This document shows positions 1 to 8,216 of a DNA stretch of 64,000 bases, in pieces. This stretch comes from Leclercia adecarboxylata (lineage in GTDB: Bacteria > Pseudomonadota > Gammaproteobacteria > Enterobacterales > Enterobacteriaceae). The stretch covers positions 5,048,862-5,112,861 of the forward strand of contig NZ_CP040889.1 in the NCBI RefSeq assembly GCF_006171285.1, read 5' to 3'. The position numbers and the translations under genes were made by a program. Below the pieces are notes generated by a model. That model saw only the letters and a list, made by a program, of their open reading frames with translations, was not told the origin of the DNA and did not search any database. How positions within the stretch are numbered: the stretch's first letter is position 1; each line of letters begins with the position of its first letter.

Positions 1-394
1 CGGCAGGCATGCGCACCGAGCCGCCGGTGTCGGTGCCGAGGGCAAAATCGACCTCGCCGGAGGCCACTACCGCGGCAGAGCCGCTGGAGGAGCCGCCGGG
101 GATCAGGTCAGGAAACTGCGGGTTAACCGGCGTGCCGCCCCAGGAGTTGATCCCGGTGACGCCAAACGCCAGTTCATGCAGGGTGGTTTTTCCGGTCAGG
201 ACGCAGTTCTGCCCGAGCAGGGTCTCAACCACGTCGGCGTGCGTTGCTGCCACCGGGTTTGCCGCCAGCGCCGGGCAGCCTGCACGGGTCGGAAAGCCTG
301 CGATGTCGAGGGTGTCTTTCACCGCGAAGCGCAGGTCGCCCTCACCAAGGGTAAACTGCGCGACATAACCATTGCTCTCAGTAACTGGCTGCAT
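1..394 (-). CDS. Amidase-signature family hydrolase, N-terminal part (cut by window edge)
   Basis: Reading the minus strand from an ATG at 394 gives 131 residues with no stop before the window edge. An AAGGTG ribosome site lies 7 bases upstream of that ATG. The amidase-signature Ser-cisSer-Lys triad is visible: Lys26 in AVKD, Ser102 in the GGSSSGS stretch, and nucleophile Ser126 in GTDTGGSVR, with the usual 24-residue gap between the two serines. Family members hydrolyse amide bonds in small amides, carbamates or ureas. The substrate cannot be told because the C-terminal two thirds are missing. The neighbouring MarR regulator and MFS permease suggest a small uptake-and-hydrolysis or detoxification locus, which is an inference from context. 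Confidence 0.85.
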   Translation of the reverse strand, partial: MQPVTESNGYVAQFTLGEGDLRFAVKDTLDIAGFPTRAGCPALAANPVAATHADVVETLLGQNCVLTGKTTLHELAFGVTGINSWGGTPVNPQFPDLIPGGSSSGSAAVVASGEVDFALGTDTGGSVRMPA

Positions 395-730
395 AATTCA
401 CACCTTAACCAGAAAAAACGAATCACATTCGGGCCGGGCAGTCTTCGCTGCGGTTCAACCCACGTTTGCTCAGGTCAATCATGGAATATTTAGATGAATA
501 TTCAAGTAATATTTCACGTTAATTTTACGAAAAAATAACACTGAAACATTTTGTTAACACGTGTGGATAAGTGGGTCAGGATGATGAAAAATAACAATAA
601 AGCCTGCGCGGGAATCAAAAAAAAGCCGCCCTGACAATCAGGACGGCCTGTTTATAAAATCATTTATTTACAGTGGGTTATAACAAATATCTACGGCGGT
701 CACAAAACCGCAATTCTCCCTGTGGCAGCT
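395..730. other. Intergenic region between amidase and marR-type gene
   Basis: This AT-rich 336-bp gap holds the presumed promoter of the amidase gene (roughly 400-560) and, from 617 to 647, the terminator of the MarR-type gene. I see no convincing small gene in it. Confidence 0.5.
617..647 (-). terminator. Rho-independent terminator of the MarR-type gene
   Basis: Read on the minus strand, a 10-bp stem (GCCGTCCTGA against TCAGGGCGGC, one G-T pair) with a 3-base loop is followed by eight T residues. It lies about 85 bp past the stop of the MarR-type gene. Confidence 0.85.
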
Positions 731-1195
731 TCAAAGCTCGTTGAGGTTGTCGAGCACCTTCGACAGGGAGAGGTTCATTTTTTCCATCTGGGCGGCGGTC
801 ATGCCCTTAAAACCCTTCTCGAAAACCTTGCTGGCAAGACGGTGTGCCTCGGTCACTTTTTCGCGTCCGGCATCGGTGAGCATCACCTCGGTGACTCTGG
901 CGTCCTGTACGCTGCTGGCGGTGGTGACCAGACCGTCATCGCGCAACCGACCGACGATTTTGGTGACGGTGGGCATTTTAGTCATCGCGTATTCGGAGAT
1001 CTGCGAGATGCTGGCCTTACCGTACTGCTCGGTAATCATCAGCACCCGAAAGCGGGACACATCGAGCTGCACCTTTTTCAGTGTGATTTCCATAACTTGC
1101 GTATAGCGCGCGTAGACGTTGACGATCCAGTAGAAGGGGAACTCTTCGCGGTGAAAAGTGGGGCCGGTGTCTGACGATGTCTTCGTTTGACTCAT
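731..1195 (-). CDS. MarR-family transcriptional regulator
   Basis: The product is 154 residues from the ATG at 1195 (MSQTKTSS...). Its centre is a winged helix-turn-helix with the recognition region ISQISEYAMTKMPTVTKIV at about residues 65-85, then a wing (DARVTEVMLTDAGRE) typical of MarR proteins. MarR proteins bind palindromes as dimers and release DNA when a small aromatic or phenolic ligand binds. The gene diverges from the MFS permease at 1477, the classic layout for a repressor of a transporter, so control of that permease and perhaps the amidase is likely. The open frame extends upstream to 1306, but the ATG at 1195 begins the recognisable protein. Its ribosome site is weak. Confidence 0.85.
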   Translation of the reverse strand: MSQTKTSSDTGPTFHREEFPFYWIVNVYARYTQVMEITLKKVQLDVSRFRVLMITEQYGKASISQISEYAMTKMPTVTKIVGRLRDDGLVTTASSVQDARVTEVMLTDAGREKVTEAHRLASKVFEKGFKGMTAAQMEKMNLSLSKVLDNLNEL

Positions 1196-2422
1196 GAAAT
1201 GACGTTCCAGAAGTGATGCAATGGCCGCAATTATACCCGCTATTGACCGCCCGCTATAGCCCGATCGCACCCTGCCCCGGGCTGTTAACAAATCGCCGCG
1301 CCACAAAAGCCGATCGATATCGCATTATGATTCGAAAACGCTACGTGATTAACATTTGCGTATCATTTTTTAAACAGAACATTGACGTTCATATGTGCGG
1401 TTTCCTATACGTTAGCGCACGTGTTCAGCTTGCACGAAATAACAACAATACCTCTAACCGCTATGTGGAGCATTTCATGAACGACAGCCCATCGATGGAA
1501 CAGACACGTGACAACGTGCTGGGTCCGCCTTCGTCTGCTGACGGCACGCTCGATCCGCGTCAACAGCGAGTGATCAAAAAGTTGTTCCGGAGATTGATCA
1601 CTTTTTTGTTCATTCTTTTCGTCTTTTCGTATCTGGATCGCATCAATATCGGCTTTGCCGGTCTGACGATGGGCAAAGATCTGGGCCTTACCAGCACCAT
1701 GTTTGGCCTGGCAACCACGCTGTTTTACGTGATGTATGTCATCTGCGGGATCCCCAGCAACGTGATGCTGAGCGTGGTGGGCGCACGCCGCTGGATCGCT
1801 ATTCTGATGGTGGTGTGGGGGATTGCGTCCACGGCCACTATGTTCGCCACCGGCCCTAACAGCCTGTATGTGCTGCGTATGCTGGTGGGGATTGCCGAAG
1901 CGGGCTTCCTGCCGGGGCTGCTACTGTATTTAACGTTCTGGTTCCCGGCGCACTACCGCGCCCGCGCCAACGCCCTGTTTATGATTGCCATGCCGGTGAC
2001 GATGGCGCTGGGGTCGCTGGCCTCCGGGTACATCCTGAACCTCGATGGGGTGATGAACCTGAAGGGCTGGCAGTGGCTGTTCCTGCTGGAAGGCTTCCCG
2101 TCGGTGATCCTGGGCTTCGTGGTCTGGTTCTGGCTGGACGACAGCCCGGATAAAGCGCGCTGGCTGACCCAGGATGACAAAGCCTGTCTGAAGGAGATGC
2201 TGGAGGCGGATCGCCTGAACGCCATCAGCACCCGGGAGCGGGAACAGGCCGCGACGCTGGTACCGCAGCAGCGCAGCGTGATGCGCGAGCTGTTCACGCC
2301 GACCATCATGCTCTACACCCTGGCCTACTTCTGCCTGACCAACACCCTCAGCGCCCTGAGCGTCTGGACGCCGCTGATCCTGCGCAGCATCAGCGAAGAG
2401 AGCAGCAACGTGACCATCGGGA

Positions 2423-2431
2423 TCCTGAGCG
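2423..2431. repeat. Target-site duplication, left copy
   Basis: TCCTGAGCG lies directly against the left inverted repeat of the insertion sequence and is identical to the right copy. Confidence 0.95.
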
Positions 2432-3482
2432 GGCCTTGTTGATCAAATCCAAAGTCGGATACTCGCTCCCCAACCCGCCGGGCGGGCTTAGTTGACGGCC
2501 TGCCGAATGGGCATACCAAGCCCTATGACCTTGTTCATGACTTTTACCCCAGCCAGGATCTCACCCACCTGGGCGTTGTAGCTCCGCAGACTCAGTTTCG
2601 GACCGATGAGCTGCTTGAAGCGATACATGGCGGTCTCAGCTATCGAGCGCTGATGATAGCCAGAGTCCTTTTTCCATTGCTCCAGCTCTCCTGCCTTGAG
2701 CGCGGCAACCGCCTCGTTGCGTGGATGGCCTGTCTTCCAGAATGCCGCATTTTTTTCTCGGCGGTATGGTGGCCTTGGCGCCCTTCTTTTGTAGTAGGGC
2801 ATAACAGGCTTTGGTGTCATAGGCACCATCGGCGCTGACTTGTTCTATCTTGCGGCGCAAGGGGTTGAGCAGCGTGGGCAGCACCTCGTTATCGCCCACC
2901 GTTTCGGGCTGACTTCGGCTGCGACGATGGCATGGGTCGCCGCATCTACGGCCAGGTGAAGCTTGCGCCAGACGCGGCGTTTCTCCTTGCCGTGCTTGCG
3001 AATTTTCCATTCGCCCTCGCCATAGACCTTGAGTCCGGTGGCATCGATGACCAGGTGAGCTACTGGGCCATGGCTCGGTAGGCGGTACTTGATTTCGACC
3101 GTCTTGGCGCGCTTGCTGATACAGCTGTAGTCCGGCGACTGTAAGGGCACATTCATCAGCTGGAACAGCGAGTTGATGAAGCCTTCCAAGGCACGCAGCG
3201 GTAGCTTGAATACCGCCTTGAGCATCAGCGCGGTTTCAATGGCGGAGTCGCTGTAATGGAAGCCTCGCCCTCGGCGGCCATGATGGGTCTGGCAATGCCA
3301 CTGCTGGATGGCTTGCTCATCCATCCAGACGGTCAACGAACCACGTTGCACCAAGGCTTGGTTGTACTGTTTCCAGTTGCTGATCTTGTGCTTGGACTTG
3401 CCCATCTGGCGCTCCCGGTGGTGAACCTAAGAGATCAGATCACCAAACTGCGGGATAGTTCCCTGATTTGAGCAACAACGCC
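2432..3482 (-). mobile_element. IS5-family (IS903-group) insertion sequence, 1,051 bp
   Basis: The ends are imperfect 18-bp inverted repeats: GGCCTTGTTGATCAAATC at 2432-2449 and its counterpart GGCGTTGTTGCTCAAATC, read inward from 3482 (16 of 18 match). The element is flanked by identical 9-bp copies of TCCTGAGCG, the duplication size known for the IS903 group. It carries one transposase gene on the minus strand, which is frameshifted. The identical flanks show a simple, fairly recent insertion with no later rearrangement. Confidence 0.95.
2488..3405 (-). pseudogene. IS903-type DDE transposase with two compensating frameshifts
   Basis: The ATG at 3405 starts a protein closely resembling IS903 transposase (MGKSKHKISNWKQYNQAL...). 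The full span of 918 nt would give 305 residues, the normal length, but three frames are needed. The first catalytic Asp (HLVIDATGLK) is in the starting frame, which shifts near 2915 at AEVSPKRW/SPETVGDNEVL, apparently one base short. The second Asp (SADGAYDT) is in the next frame. A run of seven A at about 2751-2757 then shifts into the frame holding the catalytic Glu (IAETAMYRFK) and the normal C-terminus. Without frameshifting, translation stops at 2845. Either the transposase is dead or these are homopolymer and consensus errors. Confidence 0.88.
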
Positions 3483-3491
3483 TCCTGAGCG
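3483..3491. repeat. Target-site duplication, right copy
   Basis: TCCTGAGCG lies directly against the right inverted repeat. Removing this copy plus the element restores the permease reading frame. Confidence 0.95.
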
Positions 3492-3968
3492 CCATTCCGC
3501 AGGTGTGTACCATTGTGGCGATGGTCTGGTGGAGTAAACGTTCCGACAAGCGCAACGAGCGTAAGATCCACACCCTGCTGCCGTACCTGTTTGCCGCCGC
3601 AGGCTGGATCCTGACCGCCACCAGCACCAATCCGATGCTGCAGTTCACCGGGATCGTGATGGCCTCGTCGGGTGCCTTTGCCGCGATGGTGATCTTCTGG
3701 ACCACCCCGGATCGTTCCATCTCCCTGCGTGCCCGCGCGTTGGGTATTGCGGTGATCAACGCCACCGGCATGACCGGTGCCGCGCTGGGGCCGCTGCTGA
3801 TGGGGCTGATGAAAGATATCACCGGCAACTTCAACGCCGGGATCTTCATGGTGGCCGGTTTCCTCGTGCTGGGTGCGGCGGTGATTGCCTTGATCCCGAT
3901 GAAACACGCAACGAAGCAGGCAGAGTCGTTGAAAGGGTTGCCGACGAACGGGTGATTTTTAGCACCTG

Positions 3969-4017
3969 TGCGGCATGTTCCCCCTCACCCTAACCCTCTC
4001 CCTCAAGGGAGAGGGGA
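3969..4017 (+). repeat. Dispersed palindromic intergenic repeat, copy 1
   Basis: The order is TGCGGC, then CCCTCACCC, then CCCTCTCCC and, after a short loop, GGGAGAGGG. The same modules in the same order recur at 14921-14966 and, inverted, at 22495-22540. Here it sits between the 3' end of the split permease and the convergent NepI-like gene. Confidence 0.75.
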
Positions 4018-4033
4018 TCTATCGTGGACACAT

Positions 4034-5230
4034 TTAGTCCGCTGCGACCGGTTTAACCCGCACCCCGGCGAACACCATCACCATCGCTGCTACCAGCAGC
4101 ACACCGCTGGCGGTAAACACCCCGCTCGCCCCGTTGAGATCGAATACTGCTCCGCCCCCGGCGGCACCGGCGCTGATCGCCAGCTGGATCGAGGCCACCA
4201 TCAACCCGCCTGCGCTCTCGGCTTCGTCGGTGACGGTGGTTGCAAGCCAGGTTGACCAGCCCACCGGCACCAGACCAAACGCAAAGCCCCACAGGCTCAC
4301 CAGCAGGCCGTCCACCAGCGCCAGATGTCCGAACGCCACCATCAGCAACGCCAGCACGCCCATCGCCAACGGCACCAGCGCCAGAGTCAGGCGCAGGTTG
4401 CGGGCCAGCAGATGCCCGGCAATGGAGGTGCCGACAAAGTTCGCCACCCCAAAGCCCAGCAGGATCAGCGAGATGGTCTCCACGCTCACCTTCCCTACCG
4501 TCTCAAGGAACGGACGCAGGTAGGTAAAGAAGGCGAAATGGCCGCTGAAGATCAGGATGGTGGCCAGCAGGCCGCCCACCATTCCCGGACGGCGCAGCAC
4601 CCGCACCAGAGTGCCGAGGCTGCCGCTGTTTTCCGGGCGCATCGACGGCAGCACCCAGAGCTGCCACAGCAGGGCCAGGACGCTGGGCACCACGCAGAGA
4701 ATAAAGACGTTACGCCAGCCGATCAGGCTGCCGAGATAGCTCCCCAGCGGCGCGGCCACCACGGTGGCAATCGACACCCCGGAGAAGATAATTGCCAGCG
4801 CTTTAGGCACATCGCTGGCGGGCACCAACCGCATCGCGGTGGCGGTGGACATCGCCCAGAAGCCGCCTATCGCTACCCCCAGCAGCAGGCGTCCGCTCAG
4901 CAGCACCTCCAGCGACGGTGCAAAGGCCACCAGCAGGCTGGAGACGATCTGCAGCACGGAGAAGAACATCAGCACCCAGCGGCGGTCGATGCTTTTGGTC
5001 GCCGGGGTGATCAACAGGCCGGTGACCAGCGCCACCAGCGCGGTGGCGGTCACCGACTGCCCGGCGACCCCTTCGCTCACCCCCAGACTGGCGGCCATGG
5101 GCGTCAGCAGGCTGGCAGGCAGAAACTCGGCGATGATCAACCCGAACACCCCGAGCCCCAGGGACCAGACCGCGCGCCAGGCCGGTCTGGCCGGAGCGCT
5201 GGCCTCGTTTGCGACGATGGATGAATGCAT
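4034..5230 (-). CDS. NepI-like MFS exporter (DHA1 family)
   Basis: The product is 398 residues from the ATG at 5230, with GGGAG eight bases upstream. It has 12 predicted membrane segments. The N-terminal region (EFLPASLLTPMA, SEGVAGQSVT) and the stretch GLVPVGWSTW closely resemble E. coli NepI, an inner-membrane exporter of purine ribonucleosides. NepI is 396 residues long, so the length fits. The match is family-level, and the substrate could be another nucleoside, drug or metabolite. It diverges from an AraC-type regulator with 115 bp between start codons, so that regulator probably controls it. Confidence 0.8.
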   Translation of the reverse strand: MHSSIVANEASAPARPAWRAVWSLGLGVFGLIIAEFLPASLLTPMAASLGVSEGVAGQSVTATALVALVTGLLITPATKSIDRRWVLMFFSVLQIVSSLLVAFAPSLEVLLSGRLLLGVAIGGFWAMSTATAMRLVPASDVPKALAIIFSGVSIATVVAAPLGSYLGSLIGWRNVFILCVVPSVLALLWQLWVLPSMRPENSGSLGTLVRVLRRPGMVGGLLATILIFSGHFAFFTYLRPFLETVGKVSVETISLILLGFGVANFVGTSIAGHLLARNLRLTLALVPLAMGVLALLMVAFGHLALVDGLLVSLWGFAFGLVPVGWSTWLATTVTDEAESAGGLMVASIQLAISAGAAGGGAVFDLNGASGVFTASGVLLVAAMVMVFAGVRVKPVAAD

Positions 5231-5345
5231 TTGTAATACTCCCGTTATGAAAATGTGACGTATGTCGCAAAGCATAGGAAGTTCACCGCGGACGATCTAT
5301 GACATATAATCTTCATTTATTGATTATTCGTCCGGGAATAGAGAA

Positions 5346-6302
5346 ATGACCCTTCGCTCGCCAGATTTGATCAGTGAGTTACTGCGCGGTATGCGCCTGT
5401 CGGGGGTGAAATACCGCCGCATTGAGGCCAGCGCGCCCTTTGGCGTGGCCTTCGGCGCGGCCCCCGGCAAAGCGCAGTTCCACTTTATCAGCCGGGGTCC
5501 GGCGGTCCTGCGGATGCACAGCGGCGCGCGGTTCGAGCTTAACAGCGGTGACGCGGTCTTTCTGCCGAACGGGGATGCCCACGCCCTGCTCTCCGGGGAT
5601 GACGCCACCATCACGCCGGTATCGGCCTTCCCCAGCGAGCCGATCTGCAACAGCGTGTGCGACATTCACTGCGAGCCGTGTCCGGACAGCGAGAACGTGG
5701 TGATATTCAGCGGGTGCATGGATTTCGATCTGGGCGGGATGCAGCCGCTGATCAAGGCGATGCCGGAAGTGATGATGGTCAGCCGTCTGATGACCACTTG
5801 GCCGGAGATCCATCCCCTGCTGGTGGCGATGGAGCGGGAGTCGATGGCGCGCCAGGTCGGCTTTGCCGGGATCCTCGCCCGGCTGGCGGACGTGGTGGCG
5901 GCGCTGATTGTCCGCGGCTGGGTTGAAGCCGGGTGCGGTAAGGCCACCGGCTGGATCCAGGTTCTGCGCGATCCGCGCCTCAGCCGGGCGATCTACGCCA
6001 TGCACCAGCAGCCGGGCATTAACTGGAGCGTGGCGGAGCTGGCAAAAGAGGCGGGAACGTCGCGGTCGGTGTTTGCCGAGCGTTTTCTCTCCGCCACCGG
6101 CACCACGCCGGCGAAGTACCTGAGCGAGCTGCGGATGCGGCTGGCGATCCAGTATATCGGTCAGGAGAATCAGGCCATTGAAACCGTGGCATTGCGCCTC
6201 GGCTACAGTTCGCTGGCGGCCTTCAGCCGGGCGTTTAAGCGGATTGTCGGCCAGTCGCCGGGAGCACTACGCGAAGCCAGTCAGACCCCACAGGAGATCT
6301 GA
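5346..6302 (+). CDS. AraC-family regulator with N-terminal cupin domain
   Basis: The 318-residue product has an N-terminal cupin-type sensing domain (about residues 1-190, with the FELNSGDAVFLPNGDAHAL strand pattern). Its C-terminal AraC/XylS DNA-binding domain (about 215-310) contains two helix-turn-helix units: WSVAELAKEAGTSRSVFAERF and the IETVALRLGYSSLAAFSRAFKR signature ending in GQSPG. The layout matches the cupin_6 AraC subgroup, which often controls an adjacent divergent MFS or oxidoreductase gene. The likely target is the NepI-like exporter; the inducer is unknown. Confidence 0.88.
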   Translation: MTLRSPDLISELLRGMRLSGVKYRRIEASAPFGVAFGAAPGKAQFHFISRGPAVLRMHSGARFELNSGDAVFLPNGDAHALLSGDDATITPVSAFPSEPICNSVCDIHCEPCPDSENVVIFSGCMDFDLGGMQPLIKAMPEVMMVSRLMTTWPEIHPLLVAMERESMARQVGFAGILARLADVVAALIVRGWVEAGCGKATGWIQVLRDPRLSRAIYAMHQQPGINWSVAELAKEAGTSRSVFAERFLSATGTTPAKYLSELRMRLAIQYIGQENQAIETVALRLGYSSLAAFSRAFKRIVGQSPGALREASQTPQEI

Positions 6303-6315
6303 CCGGCCCCGAGAG

Positions 6316-7065
6316 TTACAGCCAGCTCTGCTGGACAGGCGCGCCTTCGGTGCGCTCCGCCCGGGGCATCTCAATGGCCAGGGTTGACAGGTGTTTGGCC
6401 CACAGGTCAGCCACCCATTTTACGCCGCGCGCGGTAAAGCGTGCCTGAGACCAGGTGCGCTCGTTTTCACCCACGCCGCTGTGCAGGGTAAAGTAGCCCG
6501 CATCGATGTGGTGCTGCGGCGGAACCAGGTTGCCGCCGACGCGCTGCATGATGTTGCGCTCCAGCAGAAACTCCCGGAACTGGGGCTCTTTGGCCTTGAG
6601 GATCTTACAGAGCTGGCGGAAGCCCAGCGACTCCTTCACCTGCACGAACTGATCAAAGAACGCCGCCTTGGGGGCCCAGAGCGCAAGCTGCTCTTCGGCA
6701 CGCTGGCGTTTTTCATACTGCTCGGCCCAGGCGCGCGCCGCCGCCGCCGGGTTAGTGAAGTCCGGGATATTGACGTTTCTCTCCTGCTCCTGCCAGCGAT
6801 CGAGCATGGCGGCAGTGAAGCCCGGGGAGATACGTGAAACCGTCAGCAGGGAGTCCCGTTTGTTCAGCAAAAACTCCTGCCGCGTTTCACCTTCGCGCTC
6901 ATACAGGCTGGTCGTGACCGGCTGCGAAAGACGCTGCGCCGTTTCCAGGCTTTGCACCATACGCTTGACCTCGGTATGGGCAATACCGGTCAGCTTCGCG
7001 ATTTCGCGACTGCTGATGGTGGCAAGCTGGCCACTGGACTGGAAAGTTTCAACAGGAATTACCAT
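6316..7065 (-). CDS. Orphan phage-type Rha/KilAC (antirepressor-like) protein
   Basis: The product is 249 residues from the ATG at 7065, chosen because AGGGGT lies about 7 bases upstream. An in-frame GTG at 7074 sits too close to that site. Residues 15-85 look like the Rha / phage regulatory domain (SREIAKLTGIAHTEVKRMV). The C-terminal part (about 125-230: AFFDQFVQVKESLGFRQLCKILKAK, then LVPPQHHIDAGYF) resembles the KilAC domain of phage antirepressors. A charged helical linker near residues 95-125 separates them. No integrase, structural or lysis gene lies nearby, so it is a solitary phage-derived or domesticated gene. Function unknown. Confidence 0.75.
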   Translation of the reverse strand: MVIPVETFQSSGQLATISSREIAKLTGIAHTEVKRMVQSLETAQRLSQPVTTSLYEREGETRQEFLLNKRDSLLTVSRISPGFTAAMLDRWQEQERNVNIPDFTNPAAAARAWAEQYEKRQRAEEQLALWAPKAAFFDQFVQVKESLGFRQLCKILKAKEPQFREFLLERNIMQRVGGNLVPPQHHIDAGYFTLHSGVGENERTWSQARFTARGVKWVADLWAKHLSTLAIEMPRAERTEGAPVQQSWL

Positions 7066-7193
7066 AGGTTTCACCCCTCACTCATACATTACTCGGGTAA
7101 TTTGCTCTAATAGTATACAAATACCTGTTCAAATATCCAGTATAATTTTTAAACGATCATCTTCAATGCCGCGCCACGCCTAAGTTGCGGTAA

Positions 7194-7988
7194 CTAAGGC
7201 TGTTTCTGGTTTTCACTTTTTTCAGATGTACCAAAATGCGCGGTGTCGCCGTGGCCGTGTTCTCCGCTGCCCTGCACGCGCTTAAGCTGAATCACCTCGC
7301 CGCGCTGCCAGGCGTTGGCGCCTTCCGCTACCGGGTGGGCCAGGATATCGGCCCGCCGGGCTTTGATCTCCTGAGTATCGATCTTCAGGCGACGATCGCG
7401 ATCGGCCAGCAGCGCCGGATCGAGCTGTCCCTCTCCGGTAAAGCCCATCATCAGCGCCGGGATGCCGAGCGGCAGGGTTTTGTCGCGATCCGTATGCCAG
7501 GTGTGCCAGGTTTTGCCGTAGGTGTTGACGATTTTATTCATCAGCGCCTTGTCGGCGACCGCAGGCAGGCCGGGTGCCACCAGGCTGCCCGATTTCACTT
7601 CGTACTGGTGGCTGTGCCAGAGCTTTTTCTCCTCCGGCGGCAGGGTGTTAAACAGGCGCTCGCTGATGATGTACTCCACCCCCATCAGGCGGGCATCTTT
7701 GGTATTGCCGTCATAGATGACCGCCTGCATCACCTCTTCATTGAGCACGGTCACGTAGTGATGGGCTTCCATCTGCCCGTTTTTATCCCCGCTGTAAAAA
7801 TGAAAGCCGTCCAGATACGCGCTGATGGCCTCCACCGGCGGCCGCGACTGGATAACCTGAGCCCCCGTTTCCAGGGTACTCAGTGTGGCAGAGGTATCTT
7901 TACCGGGGAGAGGAGCCTGTGGCGGGGTGTTGTTCGCGCCGCAGCCGACAAGCAGCAGGACAGCAAGATTCAGAGGTAACGATTTCAT
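7194..7988 (-). CDS. OBAP (DUF1264) family lipoprotein
   Basis: The product is 264 residues from the ATG at 7988, with GGGAG upstream. The N-terminus is a short lipoprotein signal ending in a lipobox (LLVGC), so the mature protein is probably membrane-anchored. The body matches the family of plant oil-body-associated proteins: YLDGFHFYSGD, EAHHYV, then VEYIISERLF and a WHSH motif. The bacterial members have no established role. The C-terminus is His- and Ser-rich and hydrophilic. It stands alone between the Rha-like gene and treA. Confidence 0.75.
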   Translation of the reverse strand: MKSLPLNLAVLLLVGCGANNTPPQAPLPGKDTSATLSTLETGAQVIQSRPPVEAISAYLDGFHFYSGDKNGQMEAHHYVTVLNEEVMQAVIYDGNTKDARLMGVEYIISERLFNTLPPEEKKLWHSHQYEVKSGSLVAPGLPAVADKALMNKIVNTYGKTWHTWHTDRDKTLPLGIPALMMGFTGEGQLDPALLADRDRRLKIDTQEIKARRADILAHPVAEGANAWQRGEVIQLKRVQGSGEHGHGDTAHFGTSEKSENQKQP

Positions 7989-8216
7989 TGGCACTCCCTT
8001 TCATAAAACCTGGTTATGAAGGTAGTGCAGATGAGGGAATTGATCCGGCATATCTGAGAAAAAACAGCGGCTTCGCTCGTTTTCATCCGCAACGGTAAAT
8101 TGTCTGTATATGCGCAAAATGTGGTGTCGAACACACGAAGTCACTCAGTTTCGTCTAAGGTTTTCAGGTGATTAATGGCAGCGGCCGCGCTGCCCGGAGA
8201 ACCCAGGAGAACAACC

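Larger units (their letters stand above)
1477..3955 (+). pseudogene. MFS permease (anion:cation symporter family), split by an insertion sequence
   Basis: The first part runs from the ATG at 1477 (GGAG ribosome site) through about ten membrane segments, with the MFS loop signature near FSYLDRINIGFAG. Reading enters the insertion sequence at 2432 and stops at 2442. The rest of the protein resumes at 3492 (CC ATT CCG CAG GTG...) and ends at 3955. If the element and one copy of its 9-bp duplication are removed, the two parts join in frame (...GIL-SAIPQV...) as a 472-residue permease, about the usual size for the ACS family (phthalate, hydroxyphenylacetate or tartrate type). As it stands the product lacks its last four or so helices and is presumably inactive. 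The natural substrate is unknown. Confidence 0.9.

Noticed and set aside
1213..2442. A 409-codon frame that starts inside the marR/permease gap
   Set aside because: The first 88 codons are the divergent promoter region; the permease begins at 1477 with a good ribosome site. The last four codons are insertion-sequence end.
4325..5224. Long plus-strand frame rich in His, Gln and Gly opposite the NepI-like gene
   Set aside because: Low-complexity shadow of GC-rich coding sequence on the other strand. It has no ribosome site and no family resemblance.
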